A model generated the notes under the pieces. The model was not told the origin of the DNA, did no database searches, and saw nothing but the letters and a program-made list of their open reading frames with translations. 46,900 bases of DNA from a virus: positions 1-46,900 of the IMG/VR virus record IMGVR_UViG_3300018067_000009; one strand, written 5' to 3'. The position numbers were made by a program, and so were the translations under genes. Shown here piece after piece: positions 26,380 through 34,856 of the stretch; position 1 is the stretch's first letter; each line of letters opens with the position of its first letter.

Positions 26380-28550
26380 GTATATTTCAAAATGTAAGGG
26401 AGGTAGACAATCCTGTGTTAATGGATTTAGTTACCTATCTAGAAAAAATAAGGGATGGAGAATGGGAAGATTTAGTTACAGAGTGTAGACTCATAAAAGA
26501 CATTAAGCTAAGAAACGAATTTAAACGGACTCGGATGCCTACGACTAGTATGTCGGGCATCTTCTCCAGAAGGGACGATAGCAGTCTAGTCACGCACAGT
26601 GGTTATATTGCTATCGACCTTGACCATGTTGAGAACATGGCACACGTTAGGAACCTGCTAGTCCAGGATATATTTGTACACTCACTGTTCATGTCTACGT
26701 CAGGCGATGGCCTACGAGTCTTGTTCAAGATAAAGACTAACAAACATGTAGACTCATTCAGAGGGATACAAGAATATCTATTTGGCAAGTATGAGCTAAA
26801 CTGTGACCCGAATGGTAGCAATGTCAGCAAGCCATATATCGTTAGCTGGGACCCCGCTATGTATTATGACTTCGATGGCAGGAAGCAGTTATTCTGCTAC
26901 TTCCCGAAGGAGATAACAGTAAAGCCGATTATAGACTTCGCACACACACCGGCAGATTTCCAAGATGTACTAAAGCAGATAACGGAACGTAGCCTGAACA
27001 TATGTGATGGATACCAAGAATGGTTGAAGGTAGCATTTGCCCTTGTCTCCACATTTGGTGAAGAGGGTAGAGCCTATTTTCATGAGATAAGTAGACAATC
27101 ACAGAAGTACCACCCCAGGCTAACAGACAAGCAATACACATACTGTCTAAAGCGTGGGCAGAGTGGTATAAACATCAGTACGTTTTACTACCTTGCAAAG
27201 CAAGCTGGAGCAGATGTAGTATCCGAGACAACAAGATTGATAGTCAGGACTACAAAGAATGGCAAGCGAGCGGGACTAAACAAGCAACAGATACTGGACA
27301 ATCTGCTAAAGTTTCAGAACATAACTGGAGCAGATAAGATAGTAGAACAGGTCTTGTCCTCAAAGGATGAATGGGTAGACGAGAAGGATAACACGTCTAT
27401 ACTCCAGCAACTTGAAATGTTTATAGGTGCCAACTACTCCATGCGAATGAATGAAGTAACTGGCTACCTGGAAAATGGCAAGGTGCAACAGCAGCCGTCA
27501 GAGTTGAACAGTATATTTATAGCTGCAAAGAAAGCTATACCTGTACTGGACTACCACTTGATGATACGACTGCTAAAGTCAGACTTCATACCTGTGTTCA
27601 ATCCATTCTTTGAATTTTTTGGTAGCGATGGAGTTCCATATAGACTTCCTGCCATACCGGAAGATGATACTAAGGTATGGGATAGCCCATTGATACAGCA
27701 GTTGTCTAATTGTATCATAAACGACAGCCAAACGTACACATTTTACTTTTTGAGGAAATGGCTCGTAGGCGTTGTATCCGCTATGCACAAAGTTCACTGC
27801 CCATTACTCCTGGCGCTGCTAGGGCCACAGAATACCGGCAAAACTGAATTCTTTAGACGGCTTTTGCCACATGAGTTAATTGGCTATTATGCTGAGAGCA
27901 AATTGGATAAAGAAACTGACGACGAGCTATTGATGTGCGAGAACATAATCATTATGGACGATGAGCTAAGCGGTAAGTCTAAGAAGGATACTCTAAAGCT
28001 GAACGCAATATGCTCGAAGCAGCACTTCTATCTAAGGCGACCGTATGGCGATCATAACGAAAAGTTGCTAAGATTGGCTGTGTTGTGCGGGACGTCAAAC
28101 TACCTGGAAATTATATCAGACCCGACAGGTAATAGACGTGTCATACCAATAAAGGTTGATAATATAGACAGGGTCGGCTACAATGCCATTGACAAGAAGG
28201 AGCTATGGAAAGAAGCATTTGCTTTGTACAAGGCCGGCTTTGACTGGCGAATAGACAACAAGGATATACCATTACTAAACAAGGATAAAGAAAAATTTGA
28301 AACTACCGTGAAAGAAAGAGAGCTAATACAAAAGTACTTCATGCCAGGCGAAGAAGTCTATTTAACAACAACTGAAATGCTGGTGGAAGTGGAACGACTA
28401 ACCAATCAGAGATTGCTAATGTCGGTTTTCGGGGCGGAACTGCCCAGGCTAAAGTTTGTCAAGACAAGTACAAGAGAAAAAGATGGCAGCACCTTAAAGA
28501 AATGGGGATGCGTCAGAACCAATAGGCCTAACGTATTTGAGTCAAATTGA
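26367..28550 (+). CDS. Primase-helicase (BT4734/VirE type)
   Basis: A 727-residue replication protein. The N-terminal 200 residues match the BT4734/VirE N-terminal type associated with primases: MSGIFSRRDDSSLVTHSGYI, then AIDLDHVEN, then FMSTSGDGLRVLFKI. The C-terminal half is a VirE/VapE-like P-loop ATPase with LGPQNTGKTEFF at about 485-496, IIIMDDELSGKSK as Walker B, a YLRRPYG segment and SDPTGNRRVIPI. It probably primes synthesis and unwinds at the fork, acting with the candidate origin at 33.7-34.2 kb. It is the last gene before regulatory region 2. Confidence 0.82.
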   Translation: MPRVSIFQNVREVDNPVLMDLVTYLEKIRDGEWEDLVTECRLIKDIKLRNEFKRTRMPTTSMSGIFSRRDDSSLVTHSGYIAIDLDHVENMAHVRNLLVQDIFVHSLFMSTSGDGLRVLFKIKTNKHVDSFRGIQEYLFGKYELNCDPNGSNVSKPYIVSWDPAMYYDFDGRKQLFCYFPKEITVKPIIDFAHTPADFQDVLKQITERSLNICDGYQEWLKVAFALVSTFGEEGRAYFHEISRQSQKYHPRLTDKQYTYCLKRGQSGINISTFYYLAKQAGADVVSETTRLIVRTTKNGKRAGLNKQQILDNLLKFQNITGADKIVEQVLSSKDEWVDEKDNTSILQQLEMFIGANYSMRMNEVTGYLENGKVQQQPSELNSIFIAAKKAIPVLDYHLMIRLLKSDFIPVFNPFFEFFGSDGVPYRLPAIPEDDTKVWDSPLIQQLSNCIINDSQTYTFYFLRKWLVGVVSAMHKVHCPLLLALLGPQNTGKTEFFRRLLPHELIGYYAESKLDKETDDELLMCENIIIMDDELSGKSKKDTLKLNAICSKQHFYLRRPYGDHNEKLLRLAVLCGTSNYLEIISDPTGNRRVIPIKVDNIDRVGYNAIDKKELWKEAFALYKAGFDWRIDNKDIPLLNKDKEKFETTVKERELIQKYFMPGEEVYLTTTEMLVEVERLTNQRLLMSVFGAELPRLKFVKTSTREKDGSTLKKWGCVRTNRPNVFESN

Positions 28551-28670
28551 CCGCTTTAGATGTGGATAACTTGTTAATAACTTTTAAGGGACGTTAACAT
28601 TTTTTTAACAGTTAAAATGCGACCTTTATTGCTGCTGCAAGATAAACCAAACCGGCAGCTAACTATAGAC
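28551..28670 (+). promoter_or_regulatory. Promoter region 2 (DnaA box, TTAACAGTTAA palindrome, -7 element)
   Basis: TGTGGATAA at 28561-28569 is the reverse complement of TTATCCACA. The palindrome TTAACAGTTAA lies at 28605-28615 and GACCTTTA at 28621-28628, in the same relative positions as in region 1. Downstream, GCTGCTGCAAGATAAACCA (28631-28649) nearly repeats at 35534-35555 in region 3, so part of the leader is also shared. It should drive the cluster of small genes from 28671. Confidence 0.65.
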
Positions 28671-28931
28671 ATGGCAATGACAAAAAGAGACTTTAGCAAC
28701 ATGATGGACAAATCGGCTACAACACAAAGGAATGTACGCCTGACAACTAAACACGTTCGTCCAGTTTTTGGCAGGTTTGTACAACTTGCTGATGCAGCCG
28801 AATTAGCCAACAAAGGTTGGTATCGTTTCGTATTAGCTTGCAGGGAGGACGACTTCCAGGCTAACCCTGTTGCAGCTAACACCAAGATGTACAATGTAGA
28901 CTCTGTAATTTTTATCGAATTCTTTAACTAA
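28671..28931 (+). CDS. 86-residue basic hypothetical protein
   Basis: First gene of the small-gene cluster. I start it at 28671 (TATAGACATGG) because the in-frame ATG at 28617 lies inside the proposed promoter. Contains TTKHVRPVFGRFVQLADAAE and a C-terminal VDSVIFIEFF strand. No domain recognised. A leading position behind a dedicated promoter suggests high early expression. Confidence 0.6.
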   Translation: MAMTKRDFSNMMDKSATTQRNVRLTTKHVRPVFGRFVQLADAAELANKGWYRFVLACREDDFQANPVAANTKMYNVDSVIFIEFFN

Positions 28932-28936
28932 TATCC

Positions 28937-29227
28937 ATGACGCCTAACGCACGCCTACTTATATCGGTTAAAACCGAATTATTGCCTACCGTATTTAAAG
29001 ACGAATGGGCTATGTTTGTGGACAATGATATTAGCCTGGAGCTAGACCATATAACTACAGAGAACGAAATGACAGATACCTATTGGCACGCTTGGAACAA
29101 TATAGTCGAAATGGCTATCTTAGAGTTCCAAGGTGAGAAGTTCGAACTATTCGAGGACGACAAAGGTCTATGGGCTGTGCCGGTCAACGAAGTCTATCTT
29201 TTATTCAAAAAAACCAATATGTTATGA
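28937..29227 (+). CDS. Small protein, first of a tandem paralogous pair
   Basis: A 96-residue acidic protein. Its C-terminal half, YWHAWNNIVEMAILEFQGEK followed by DDKGLWAVPVNEV, is clearly related to the next gene (YWESWDMLLDNAKLKFGDKL then NDGDLWAVPVDEL). The N-terminal halves are more different but similar in length. The pair looks like a tandem duplication. No known function; the conserved LWAVPV is the best handle for a search. Confidence 0.65.
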   Translation: MTPNARLLISVKTELLPTVFKDEWAMFVDNDISLELDHITTENEMTDTYWHAWNNIVEMAILEFQGEKFELFEDDKGLWAVPVNEVYLLFKKTNML

Positions 29228-29544
29228 CAGCAAATTCAGTATTTTTAGTCAACAATGCCTATGGCATCTATGTTCCGCAAATTTTCGCTAAGAACTTTAT
29301 CCATGTAATTGCTAACAGAAGCGATATGGACACGTATTTAGACGACCTATTGTATGGCCCAGACAACGAGCTATATTGGGAGTCTTGGGATATGCTACTT
29401 GACAATGCTAAACTTAAGTTTGGCGACAAGCTCTATGAGCTACACCAAAATGATGGAGACCTTTGGGCTGTGCCGGTTGACGAGTTAGACCAGCTAAGTG
29501 ACTCCGAATTTGAAGGACTTGCAAACTACGCCAATGAAGACTAA
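29224..29544 (+). CDS. Small protein, second of a tandem paralogous pair
   Basis: A 106-residue paralogue of the preceding gene, starting at the ATGA overlap (MTANSVFLVNNAYGIYVP). Shares the YW..W....A.L.F....ELH..D..LWAVPV pattern and adds an acidic tail (DSEFEGLANYANED). Function unknown. Confidence 0.65.
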   Translation: MTANSVFLVNNAYGIYVPQIFAKNFIHVIANRSDMDTYLDDLLYGPDNELYWESWDMLLDNAKLKFGDKLYELHQNDGDLWAVPVDELDQLSDSEFEGLANYANED

Positions 29545-29794
29545 AGCCGAAATGCTTAGCATGATGACTAAGCGCAATGCCGAAATGGTCAAGCAGTGCA
29601 TACTTGTAGTCGAGACTATGCCTCCGGCGGTTATCCTCAAAGAAAAAGGGCAGATACTATACGATATTAAGCTAATGGAGGACAGAGGCAAGCAGTATTA
29701 CAAGGATGAGCTAAAGGACTTAAAAAGGAAACTAAAGTATTTAAGATTTATAACTGCCCGCACCAGGGCTAAAAACACGAGGAAGAAACTATAA
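29534..29794 (+). CDS. 86-residue basic helical protein
   Basis: ATG at 29534, overlapping the previous gene by 11 bases (MKTKAEMLSMMTKRNAEMVK...). Mainly alpha-helical with a strongly basic C terminus (KLKYLRFITARTRAKNTRKK), which may bind nucleic acid. The stretch VILKEK is encoded over a TCCTCAAAG word at 29634-29642. Ends in TAATG overlap with a membrane peptide. Confidence 0.6.
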   Translation: MKTKAEMLSMMTKRNAEMVKQCILVVETMPPAVILKEKGQILYDIKLMEDRGKQYYKDELKDLKRKLKYLRFITARTRAKNTRKKL

Positions 29795-29949
29795 TGCAAA
29801 ATGAACAAATTGCTAGCGTTGCGTATGATATATTCTGCGTATTCGTATTATACTTTGTAATTAAATGGGCTGTACAAGCTGCTACTAAAGACCTTTATGA
29901 TGATATTAAAGATGCTGTTAAGGCAGCTATAAAGGAGACCAAAAAATGA
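29794..29949 (+). CDS. 51-residue membrane peptide
   Basis: A small ORF: N-terminal MQNEQIASVAYDIF, a hydrophobic helix CVFVLYFVIKWAVQAA, then an amphipathic DLYDDIKDAVKAAIKETKK tail. Coupled by one- and four-base overlaps to both neighbours. A single-pass membrane protein with a cytoplasmic helix; role unknown. Confidence 0.6.
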   Translation: MQNEQIASVAYDIFCVFVLYFVIKWAVQAATKDLYDDIKDAVKAAIKETKK

Positions 29950-30263
29950 CATACATAACGAAGGAAGTTCTACCTGGGCTGGAGGTAGAGTTTATGGGCC
30001 AACCATCCTGGCAAGACCAAGGAATAGGCGCATATGAATGCCACGGCTACAAAGGTTATGACAGACAGATTGTAGCTGTAATGGAGGATGATATAGAGTG
30101 GAATAAGAAGCTATACGATGCTGACCAAAATGCCATGCTTGAAGCCTACGTAGACCACAACTACGATACACTGGCAAGAGAAATGGAAGAAAACTATGCA
30201 GAAAACTATGATGGGCCGGACGAACCGGATTATGACCCTGACGACTACGACGAGTACGACTAA
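29946..30263 (+). CDS. 105-residue acidic-tailed protein
   Basis: A small protein with a globular N-terminal part (MTYITKEVLPGLEVEFMGQP, HGYKGYDRQIVAVMEDDIEW) and an extremely acidic Asp/Glu/Tyr tail (DGPDEPDYDPDDYDEYD). Such tails can mimic DNA or recruit basic partners. That it is a DNA mimic is speculation. A hairpin follows. Confidence 0.6.
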   Translation: MTYITKEVLPGLEVEFMGQPSWQDQGIGAYECHGYKGYDRQIVAVMEDDIEWNKKLYDADQNAMLEAYVDHNYDTLAREMEENYAENYDGPDEPDYDPDDYDEYD

Positions 30264-30269
30264 GTCATA

Positions 30270-30292
30270 AGGCGGCTCGCTACCGCCTCTCA
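30270..30292 (+). terminator. Small GC-rich hairpin
   Basis: AGGCGG (30270-30275) pairs with CCGCCT (30283-30288) across a 7-base loop and is followed by CTCATCGCTC rather than a T-run. Probably an attenuating hairpin or an RNA-processing point more than a full terminator. Confidence 0.4.
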
Positions 30293-30318
30293 TCGCTCAC
30301 CAATTTAACAACAAGTCT

Positions 30319-30594
30319 ATGGAAACCACCATTGCAGGTCTAATTAGAGACGACAGAACGCTTGCAGAGATTAAGAAAAGTATAGCCGAAATGCAGGAAA
30401 AGCGTGACGCACAAAAGCTATTGTTCCATCAACACGCTGGCTATCTGAGTGGCAAATGCTACTTAAGGAATGACATTCCGCAGGATATTGTGGATGCTAT
30501 TGCCCATCTAAGGGAACTGGCATTTGCCGACATTAATTCACTAACAATAGAACAACTAAAAGAAAAGTATGAGCCCAGAGCAACTAAGGGATGA
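30319..30594 (+). CDS. 91-residue hypothetical protein
   Basis: A helical protein (METTIAGLIRDDRTLAEIKK...). The start has the context AACAACAAGTCTATGG. It overlaps the following gene by 26 bases. No domain recognised. Confidence 0.6.
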   Translation: METTIAGLIRDDRTLAEIKKSIAEMQEKRDAQKLLFHQHAGYLSGKCYLRNDIPQDIVDAIAHLRELAFADINSLTIEQLKEKYEPRATKG

Positions 30595-30913
30595 TTTATC
30601 CCAACAAATCCGTGCAGCCGGCTATTCCGGCTTTATTATGATAGCATTTCCTAAGTCTGACGACAAAGGTGTGCAAATAACCAGTGCTACTTCCAGAGTG
30701 TATGACAGTCCGGAAGGTGCTATGGTTATAGATGAGGACAGAAACTTGTACATTAAGCCTGATGCTACAGAGGATGAGGCTAATGTCACCAACTCATTGC
30801 TACTATCCATTGCAAAGAAACTGGCTAATGAGTCTGACTTCGCACTCAGCAGGATAGACGAGGACTTCTTAATTACTAACGTCGACCAGATACTAAAAAA
30901 CCTTGATTCATGA
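30569..30913 (+). CDS. 114-residue hypothetical protein
   Basis: Soluble alpha/beta protein (MSPEQLRDDLSQQIRAAGYS...). A mid-portion PEGAMVIDEDRNLYIKPDAT and a C-terminal helical segment. Overlaps neighbours at both ends (26 and 4 bases). No family recognised. Confidence 0.6.
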   Translation: MSPEQLRDDLSQQIRAAGYSGFIMIAFPKSDDKGVQITSATSRVYDSPEGAMVIDEDRNLYIKPDATEDEANVTNSLLLSIAKKLANESDFALSRIDEDFLITNVDQILKNLDS

Positions 30914-31179
30914 TTGACTACGATAAAATCAAAAGCGTTGTTGATAGACACGAATGGCTATCCGAACAACTGAGCATTGCTAAGGATATGAAACTGGTAC
31001 AAAACCTTGTTGTCTACACAGACGATGAAGGAACATTCAAGGAGAGTATAGACCCTGTGTTCGTTGACGTACCCAGGCTACAGGAACAGATTATAAGCCA
31101 AATTGAAACCAATCTAAAAAACATTGACAATGAACTTAGGAGACTCGTTGCACCAACCAAACCCGAATTCATTAGCTGA
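30910..31179 (+). CDS. 89-residue hypothetical protein
   Basis: Charged, mainly helical (MIDYDKIKSVVDRHEWLSEQ...), with a coiled-coil C-terminal half (LQEQIISQIETNLKNIDNEL). ATGA-type overlap with the gene before. Function unknown. Confidence 0.6.
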   Translation: MIDYDKIKSVVDRHEWLSEQLSIAKDMKLVQNLVVYTDDEGTFKESIDPVFVDVPRLQEQIISQIETNLKNIDNELRRLVAPTKPEFIS

Positions 31180-31516
31180 CAGTTATTTCGCTGATTGGCT
31201 AACGAAAAACAAGCCATTACTGATGCACTACAACAAGGAAGAAAGGCATGACGCCTACAAGCTACTGAAAAGTTTTATGATGGATCGCTATGAGAGGGGA
31301 TTTATCCATGGCTTCTGCTACTCATTGTCAATTCTAACAGGTTTCACATGGATTGAGAATGACATAGGCGAGGAGTATCCAGAGTTGATAGCCAAGAAAC
31401 CTGACCCTGACCTGCTATACTGGTATCCTTGTGACGAGGAAGGTCACCAGGCTAGAATGATTATTCTTGACAAATGTATTGAAGAAACAGCTAACAATGA
31501 ATCCGAAGATTATTAA
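31130..31516 (+). CDS. 128-residue hypothetical protein
   Basis: I start at the ATG at 31130; it overlaps the previous gene by 50 bases. Contains a helical KEERHDAYKLLKSFMMDRYE and an aromatic GFIHGFCYSLSILTGFTW, then an acidic tail. No membrane helix is certain. No family recognised. Confidence 0.55.
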   Translation: MNLGDSLHQPNPNSLADSYFADWLTKNKPLLMHYNKEERHDAYKLLKSFMMDRYERGFIHGFCYSLSILTGFTWIENDIGEEYPELIAKKPDPDLLYWYPCDEEGHQARMIILDKCIEETANNESEDY

Positions 31517-32012
31517 CAAACTACGTTTACGGCCTACCCAATATCTGGTAGGCCAATCGTTTGCTAACGCCATTCAAGTCTTTTCTTTTGAGGATGGCAT
31601 TTTAGTAGCACATTGCGACCATTCAGGCCAGCCAACGCCAGGCAAACTAATGTTCTGGACACGCTCTGCATGGGTAGCATATGACGAGGCCTATATCCTG
31701 GCAGCTTCATATAAAGCTATTAAGGCTTGCCTTGAATGTAATCTAAAGATTTTCCTCAAAGGAGATAAGAACATGGACAATCAGGAATACTATGAACAGT
31801 GCAAACTGTTAGTCATCAACGGTCTTGAGAATATAGACTGGGAGAACGACCACATTGACGTTGAGCTACTGTCCAAAGAATATCTAAAGATGATTCAGGT
31901 CTATGCCGACAAGGAGGACTATGAAGCTGCGAGAGCAGTTAAGGATGGCCTAAGAGAATTTCTAAACAACCACGGACACAATATACCTAAAGACGCAACA
32001 GTAAAACTATAA
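31497..32012 (+). CDS. 171-residue hypothetical protein with UVR-like C terminus
   Basis: ATG at 31497, 20 bases inside the previous gene. N-terminal half is beta-rich (QYLVGQSFANAIQVFSFEDG...). The C-terminal part, YADKEDYEAARAVKDGLREF near residues 140-160, resembles the UvrB/UvrC helical hairpin motif (L..A...EDYE.AA..RD.I). An internal ATG at 31772 could yield the second half alone, a possible two-gene arrangement. IFLKGD is encoded over a TCCTCAAAG word. Confidence 0.55.
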   Translation: MNPKIINKLRLRPTQYLVGQSFANAIQVFSFEDGILVAHCDHSGQPTPGKLMFWTRSAWVAYDEAYILAASYKAIKACLECNLKIFLKGDKNMDNQEYYEQCKLLVINGLENIDWENDHIDVELLSKEYLKMIQVYADKEDYEAARAVKDGLREFLNNHGHNIPKDATVKL

Positions 32013-32029
32013 ACACCCCTCTCGTATCT

Positions 32030-32413
32030 ATGAAAATCAGAATCACAGACAGTCTATGCGGAGTGCCAGTTGGCACAATTTTGCCAGTAATCGTAACAGA
32101 GAAATCTACTTGGTGGGTCTATTATGAAGGCAAGGAGCACATGGTAGCTCCTTGGGAAGGTGTTGTTATAGACAATATGAAATCGGAGACCAGGCTACTG
32201 GCAAAGATTGAAGAACTCGAAACACTAAAGGAAGCGGCCATTAACCTTGCTACCATCAGCGAGAACCAGTATTTAGTCAGGAACGCTCATGTGTGGCAGC
32301 GTAGCCTTGAGGCCAGGATTAACCTCTTAAAATGGGTGCTACAACCCGATGAGCATGAAATCAACAAGAGCAAACCTCTTAGCCTTAAAATTGGCGGAGG
32401 AACTGAAAACTAA
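32030..32413 (+). CDS. 127-residue hypothetical protein
   Basis: N terminus forms an SH3-like beta unit (MKIRITDSLCGVPVGTILPV, TWWVYYEGKEHMVAPWEGVV), followed by two helices. SH3-like small proteins with this GVP.G....V....WWV pattern are common in phage small-gene clusters. A role in binding a partner is inferred. Confidence 0.6.
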   Translation: MKIRITDSLCGVPVGTILPVIVTEKSTWWVYYEGKEHMVAPWEGVVIDNMKSETRLLAKIEELETLKEAAINLATISENQYLVRNAHVWQRSLEARINLLKWVLQPDEHEINKSKPLSLKIGGGTEN

Positions 32414-32558
32414 AGTTATCCCCAAAGAAGAACCGAAGGCAGATAGACCAGTTATCGGTTTAGCTGCTGGCAATTTTGCCGATTACGTTGAAAACTACAG
32501 AGACAATGTCCTCCCCAACTACAGAAAGCCAGGAACTACAGGAAATCAAAGCGATTAG
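32349..32558 (+). CDS. 69-residue hypothetical protein
   Basis: Overlaps the previous gene by 65 bases and the next by about 53 in other frames (MSMKSTRANLLALKLAEELK...). N-terminal helix, then a flexible segment. Unusually long overlaps on both sides lower confidence, though compression is characteristic of this cluster. Confidence 0.45.
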   Translation: MSMKSTRANLLALKLAEELKTKVIPKEEPKADRPVIGLAAGNFADYVENYRDNVLPNYRKPGTTGNQSD

Positions 32559-32895
32559 ACTTAAACACGAAAAGCTAATCAAAGAAGATGGATGCATCGG
32601 CATATCCATAGTAATGAAAAACAAAAAGTCGGCTACGACCAGGGTGTTCATCACCAATGTCGAATCCATCCCTGAGACTAAAGAAGCCGTTGTCGAGACT
32701 ATGATTGACATGCTTGTTATCCGAGACAGCCTAAAGCAGGAGATAAAGCTAATCGACGAGAACCTTGAACGTGTTGGCGTGCTACTCGGCATGAGCGATA
32801 TCCTCAAAGAAATAATGGGCGATGCAGTCTTAGACAACTTATTCAAAGAAGCCAAAGCAGCAACAATAGCAAAGCATGCAAATAAAAATATATAA
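32506..32895 (+). CDS. 129-residue helical protein
   Basis: ATG at 32506 (MSSPTTESQELQEIKAIRLK...). Long helices, with a beta core GISIVMKNKKSATTRVFITN. The stretch MSDILKEIMG is encoded over a TCCTCAAAG word (32801-32809). Ends 20 bases into the next gene. No family recognised. Confidence 0.55.
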   Translation: MSSPTTESQELQEIKAIRLKHEKLIKEDGCIGISIVMKNKKSATTRVFITNVESIPETKEAVVETMIDMLVIRDSLKQEIKLIDENLERVGVLLGMSDILKEIMGDAVLDNLFKEAKAATIAKHANKNI

Positions 32896-33658
32896 CTCCG
32901 ACACAAACGAAGTCGTTTCCATAGCCATTGAACTACCGTTCAGTGGTTATGGCACTAAGGTGTATTACCAAGAGAACACTGGCCTCTATTTCCTTGAGGC
33001 TAACAACGACCTTATTAAGAACGCTGACTATCATGTACTTGAGAGGTATTCTGAAATCATAGCCCTCTCGCTTCAGCGCAAGAATAGATTAAATGTCCCT
33101 CCAAAGCCACGAGTAGTTAAACCACAACGACCTAAGCATCACATCGCTCCGGACTGTGGATTTAAGCTACTTCCAGGCCACAGGATATTGACAGTACAGG
33201 TAGACTTATACAGACAGAGACTGCCTAATCTAAAGCCATCCTCCAATCCTCCGGAATATTTCACATACGAGCTACGAGCAGGAGAACTACAAGATGATAG
33301 GCAGAACAACCTCATTGTGGCATATGCAGACGAGAACAATGTTCTGTACTTCGTAGACGTGTACCAGTATAATAAACGGATACTATCAGAGCCATGCCAG
33401 GACGAGGAGGAAGCTATACGATTGTTCGACGCATTATCGACAGCAGCCACAATGGTTCTGTACGGCATAGGTAAAAGGAAGAGCGAACTAACTGGCCAAC
33501 GCTTGCAACCGCAATATGGATTGTATTATCCAATAGACTGGAAGCACTTGCCGGTCTATGGGCCATTATTCAGAGATAAAGTAGTCGAAAAACCTGTTCC
33601 TCAAAAAGAAGAGATTGACAGAGAGGCATACTACAGGCGTAAGTTAGGCATGCTTTAG
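32876..33658 (+). CDS. 260-residue hypothetical protein ahead of the candidate origin
   Basis: The largest gene of the cluster. N-terminal domain (residues 1-70) begins MQIKIYNSDTNEVVSIAIEL. A Pro/Arg/Lys linker, NVPPKPRVVKPQRPKHH, leads to a second domain (residues 95-235) containing YFTYELRAGELQDDRQNNLI. The C terminus is basic. Its place just before the iteron region would suit an origin-binding or accessory replication protein, but no helix-turn-helix or nuclease motif is clear. Confidence 0.6.
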   Translation: MQIKIYNSDTNEVVSIAIELPFSGYGTKVYYQENTGLYFLEANNDLIKNADYHVLERYSEIIALSLQRKNRLNVPPKPRVVKPQRPKHHIAPDCGFKLLPGHRILTVQVDLYRQRLPNLKPSSNPPEYFTYELRAGELQDDRQNNLIVAYADENNVLYFVDVYQYNKRILSEPCQDEEEAIRLFDALSTAATMVLYGIGKRKSELTGQRLQPQYGLYYPIDWKHLPVYGPLFRDKVVEKPVPQKEEIDREAYYRRKLGML

Positions 33659-34236
33659 ACACGCACAGCAGCTAAATTCATAACTCATTGATTATCAACC
33701 AAATTTAAATTGTGGTCAGGTCTTTTGGTGCTAGGTATGACCACAGTGATGATAGTCAATGAGTTAAGGTCAATTTGTGGTCAAGCCTCAGACACCCATT
33801 TTTAGGTCGAGACAATTGACCACAAACCTTTGACCACATATTGACAATCAATTGGTTATCCCTCTAAAGTTACCAAATGTGGTTAAACCTAAGACCTGAA
33901 TGAAAAAACTGAACACTTTATGGAAAAAAAATATTTTTTTTAAATCATCAATCTACGGTAGGTAGTGTGGCATAGATAGGGCTACACTAAATATAGTATC
34001 ACATCATTACGATTTTTTATTTATTTTCCAGTAACTATGGAACACATGCCGACCACGTCCTAGACCTGACCACAAAAATGTCGTTAGACACTGATTTTCA
34101 ATGAATTACAACTTTTTTTACCCCCTGAGACCTGACCACAAAAAGTGCCTTTAGACAACATAAAACAATGATTTTCAACACAATAATACAAAAAGGGTTG
34201 ACCACAACGAGTAGCATGATCTACTAAAAATATAGT
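33659..34236. other. Candidate replication origin with TGACCACA iterons
   Basis: A 578-base non-coding region. Eight exact octamers TGACCACA (or reverse TGTGGTCA) start at 33711, 33738, 33776, 33817, 33831, 34067, 34133 and 34199, plus near copies at 33888 and 34050. The last three lie exactly 66 bases apart and carry extended repeats: GACCTGACCACAAAAA, then TTAGACA, then TGATTTTCAA. Between the two groups is a very AT-rich stretch (A8-T-A-T8 type, about 33924-33946) that could melt easily. Iterons flanking an AT-rich unwinding element are the layout of phage and plasmid origins. No gene and no DnaA box were seen inside. Confidence 0.7.
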
Positions 34237-34512
34237 ATGGAAAATTACAGACAGCTAGCCAGAGATTTCTGGGAGCAAGCGACTATCGGTCAGTCAGTAC
34301 TAATCAAAGGTCAAGCAGCCGGCGAGGACGTGTTATCGGAGTTAGCCAAATGTGACCTGGCAGAGAATTTGGTTGATGATGGCAAGGGACTTAGGCGACG
34401 GCGAGAACGACCTAAGAACTGTATAGGCGGATATAATGCACAGAAACAATTTCGGTATCAAGTAGATACTAGGGACGCAATTAAACACTACACTATATGG
34501 AGAGTTCAATGA
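34237..34512 (+). CDS. 91-residue basic hypothetical protein
   Basis: First gene after the iteron region (MENYRQLARDFWEQATIGQS...). The middle GKGLRRRRERPKNCIGGYNA is strongly basic and ends in a small beta unit. Its small size and position next to the iterons make it a candidate DNA-binding protein, by inference only. Confidence 0.6.
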   Translation: MENYRQLARDFWEQATIGQSVLIKGQAAGEDVLSELAKCDLAENLVDDGKGLRRRRERPKNCIGGYNAQKQFRYQVDTRDAIKHYTIWRVQ

Positions 34513-34856
34513 TGTATGAAGACCAGCTACAACAAGCATGTATCATGTGGTGGACTAACGTAGCCACAAGAGGCCATTCTTCTTCTTTGAGGAAACGCCT
34601 ACACTGCAACAATAACAATTCACATAATCGGGTAGCAGGGAACAGGGCTAAAGCCATGGGTGTGCAACCTGGGGTAGCAGACCTTGAGTTGATGCTACGG
34701 GATGGGAGGACTTGCTTCATAGAGTTGAAGCGGCCAGGAGGAGTGCAGTCTAAAGACCAGCATGAGTTTGAGATACTATGTAAGGAGTTAGGCCATGAGT
34801 ACCATCTGGTCTATAATATTGAACAATTTAAAACTATTATCAATGGAAGATTATAA
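34497..34856 (+). CDS. VRR-NUC domain nuclease
   Basis: A 119-residue PD-(D/E)XK enzyme of the VRR-NUC type. Key segment: GVQPGVADLELMLRDGRTCF then IELKRPGG. The G..D and E.K residues are the metal-binding catalytic set, followed by QSKDQHEFEILCKELGHEY with the conserved Q and the final helix. Family members cut branched DNA such as Holliday junctions. A phage one next to the small terminase would resolve branches before packaging. It overlaps the upstream gene by 16 bases; SSSLRKR is encoded over a TCCTCAAAG word. Confidence 0.85.
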   Translation: MESSMMYEDQLQQACIMWWTNVATRGHSSSLRKRLHCNNNNSHNRVAGNRAKAMGVQPGVADLELMLRDGRTCFIELKRPGGVQSKDQHEFEILCKELGHEYHLVYNIEQFKTIINGRL

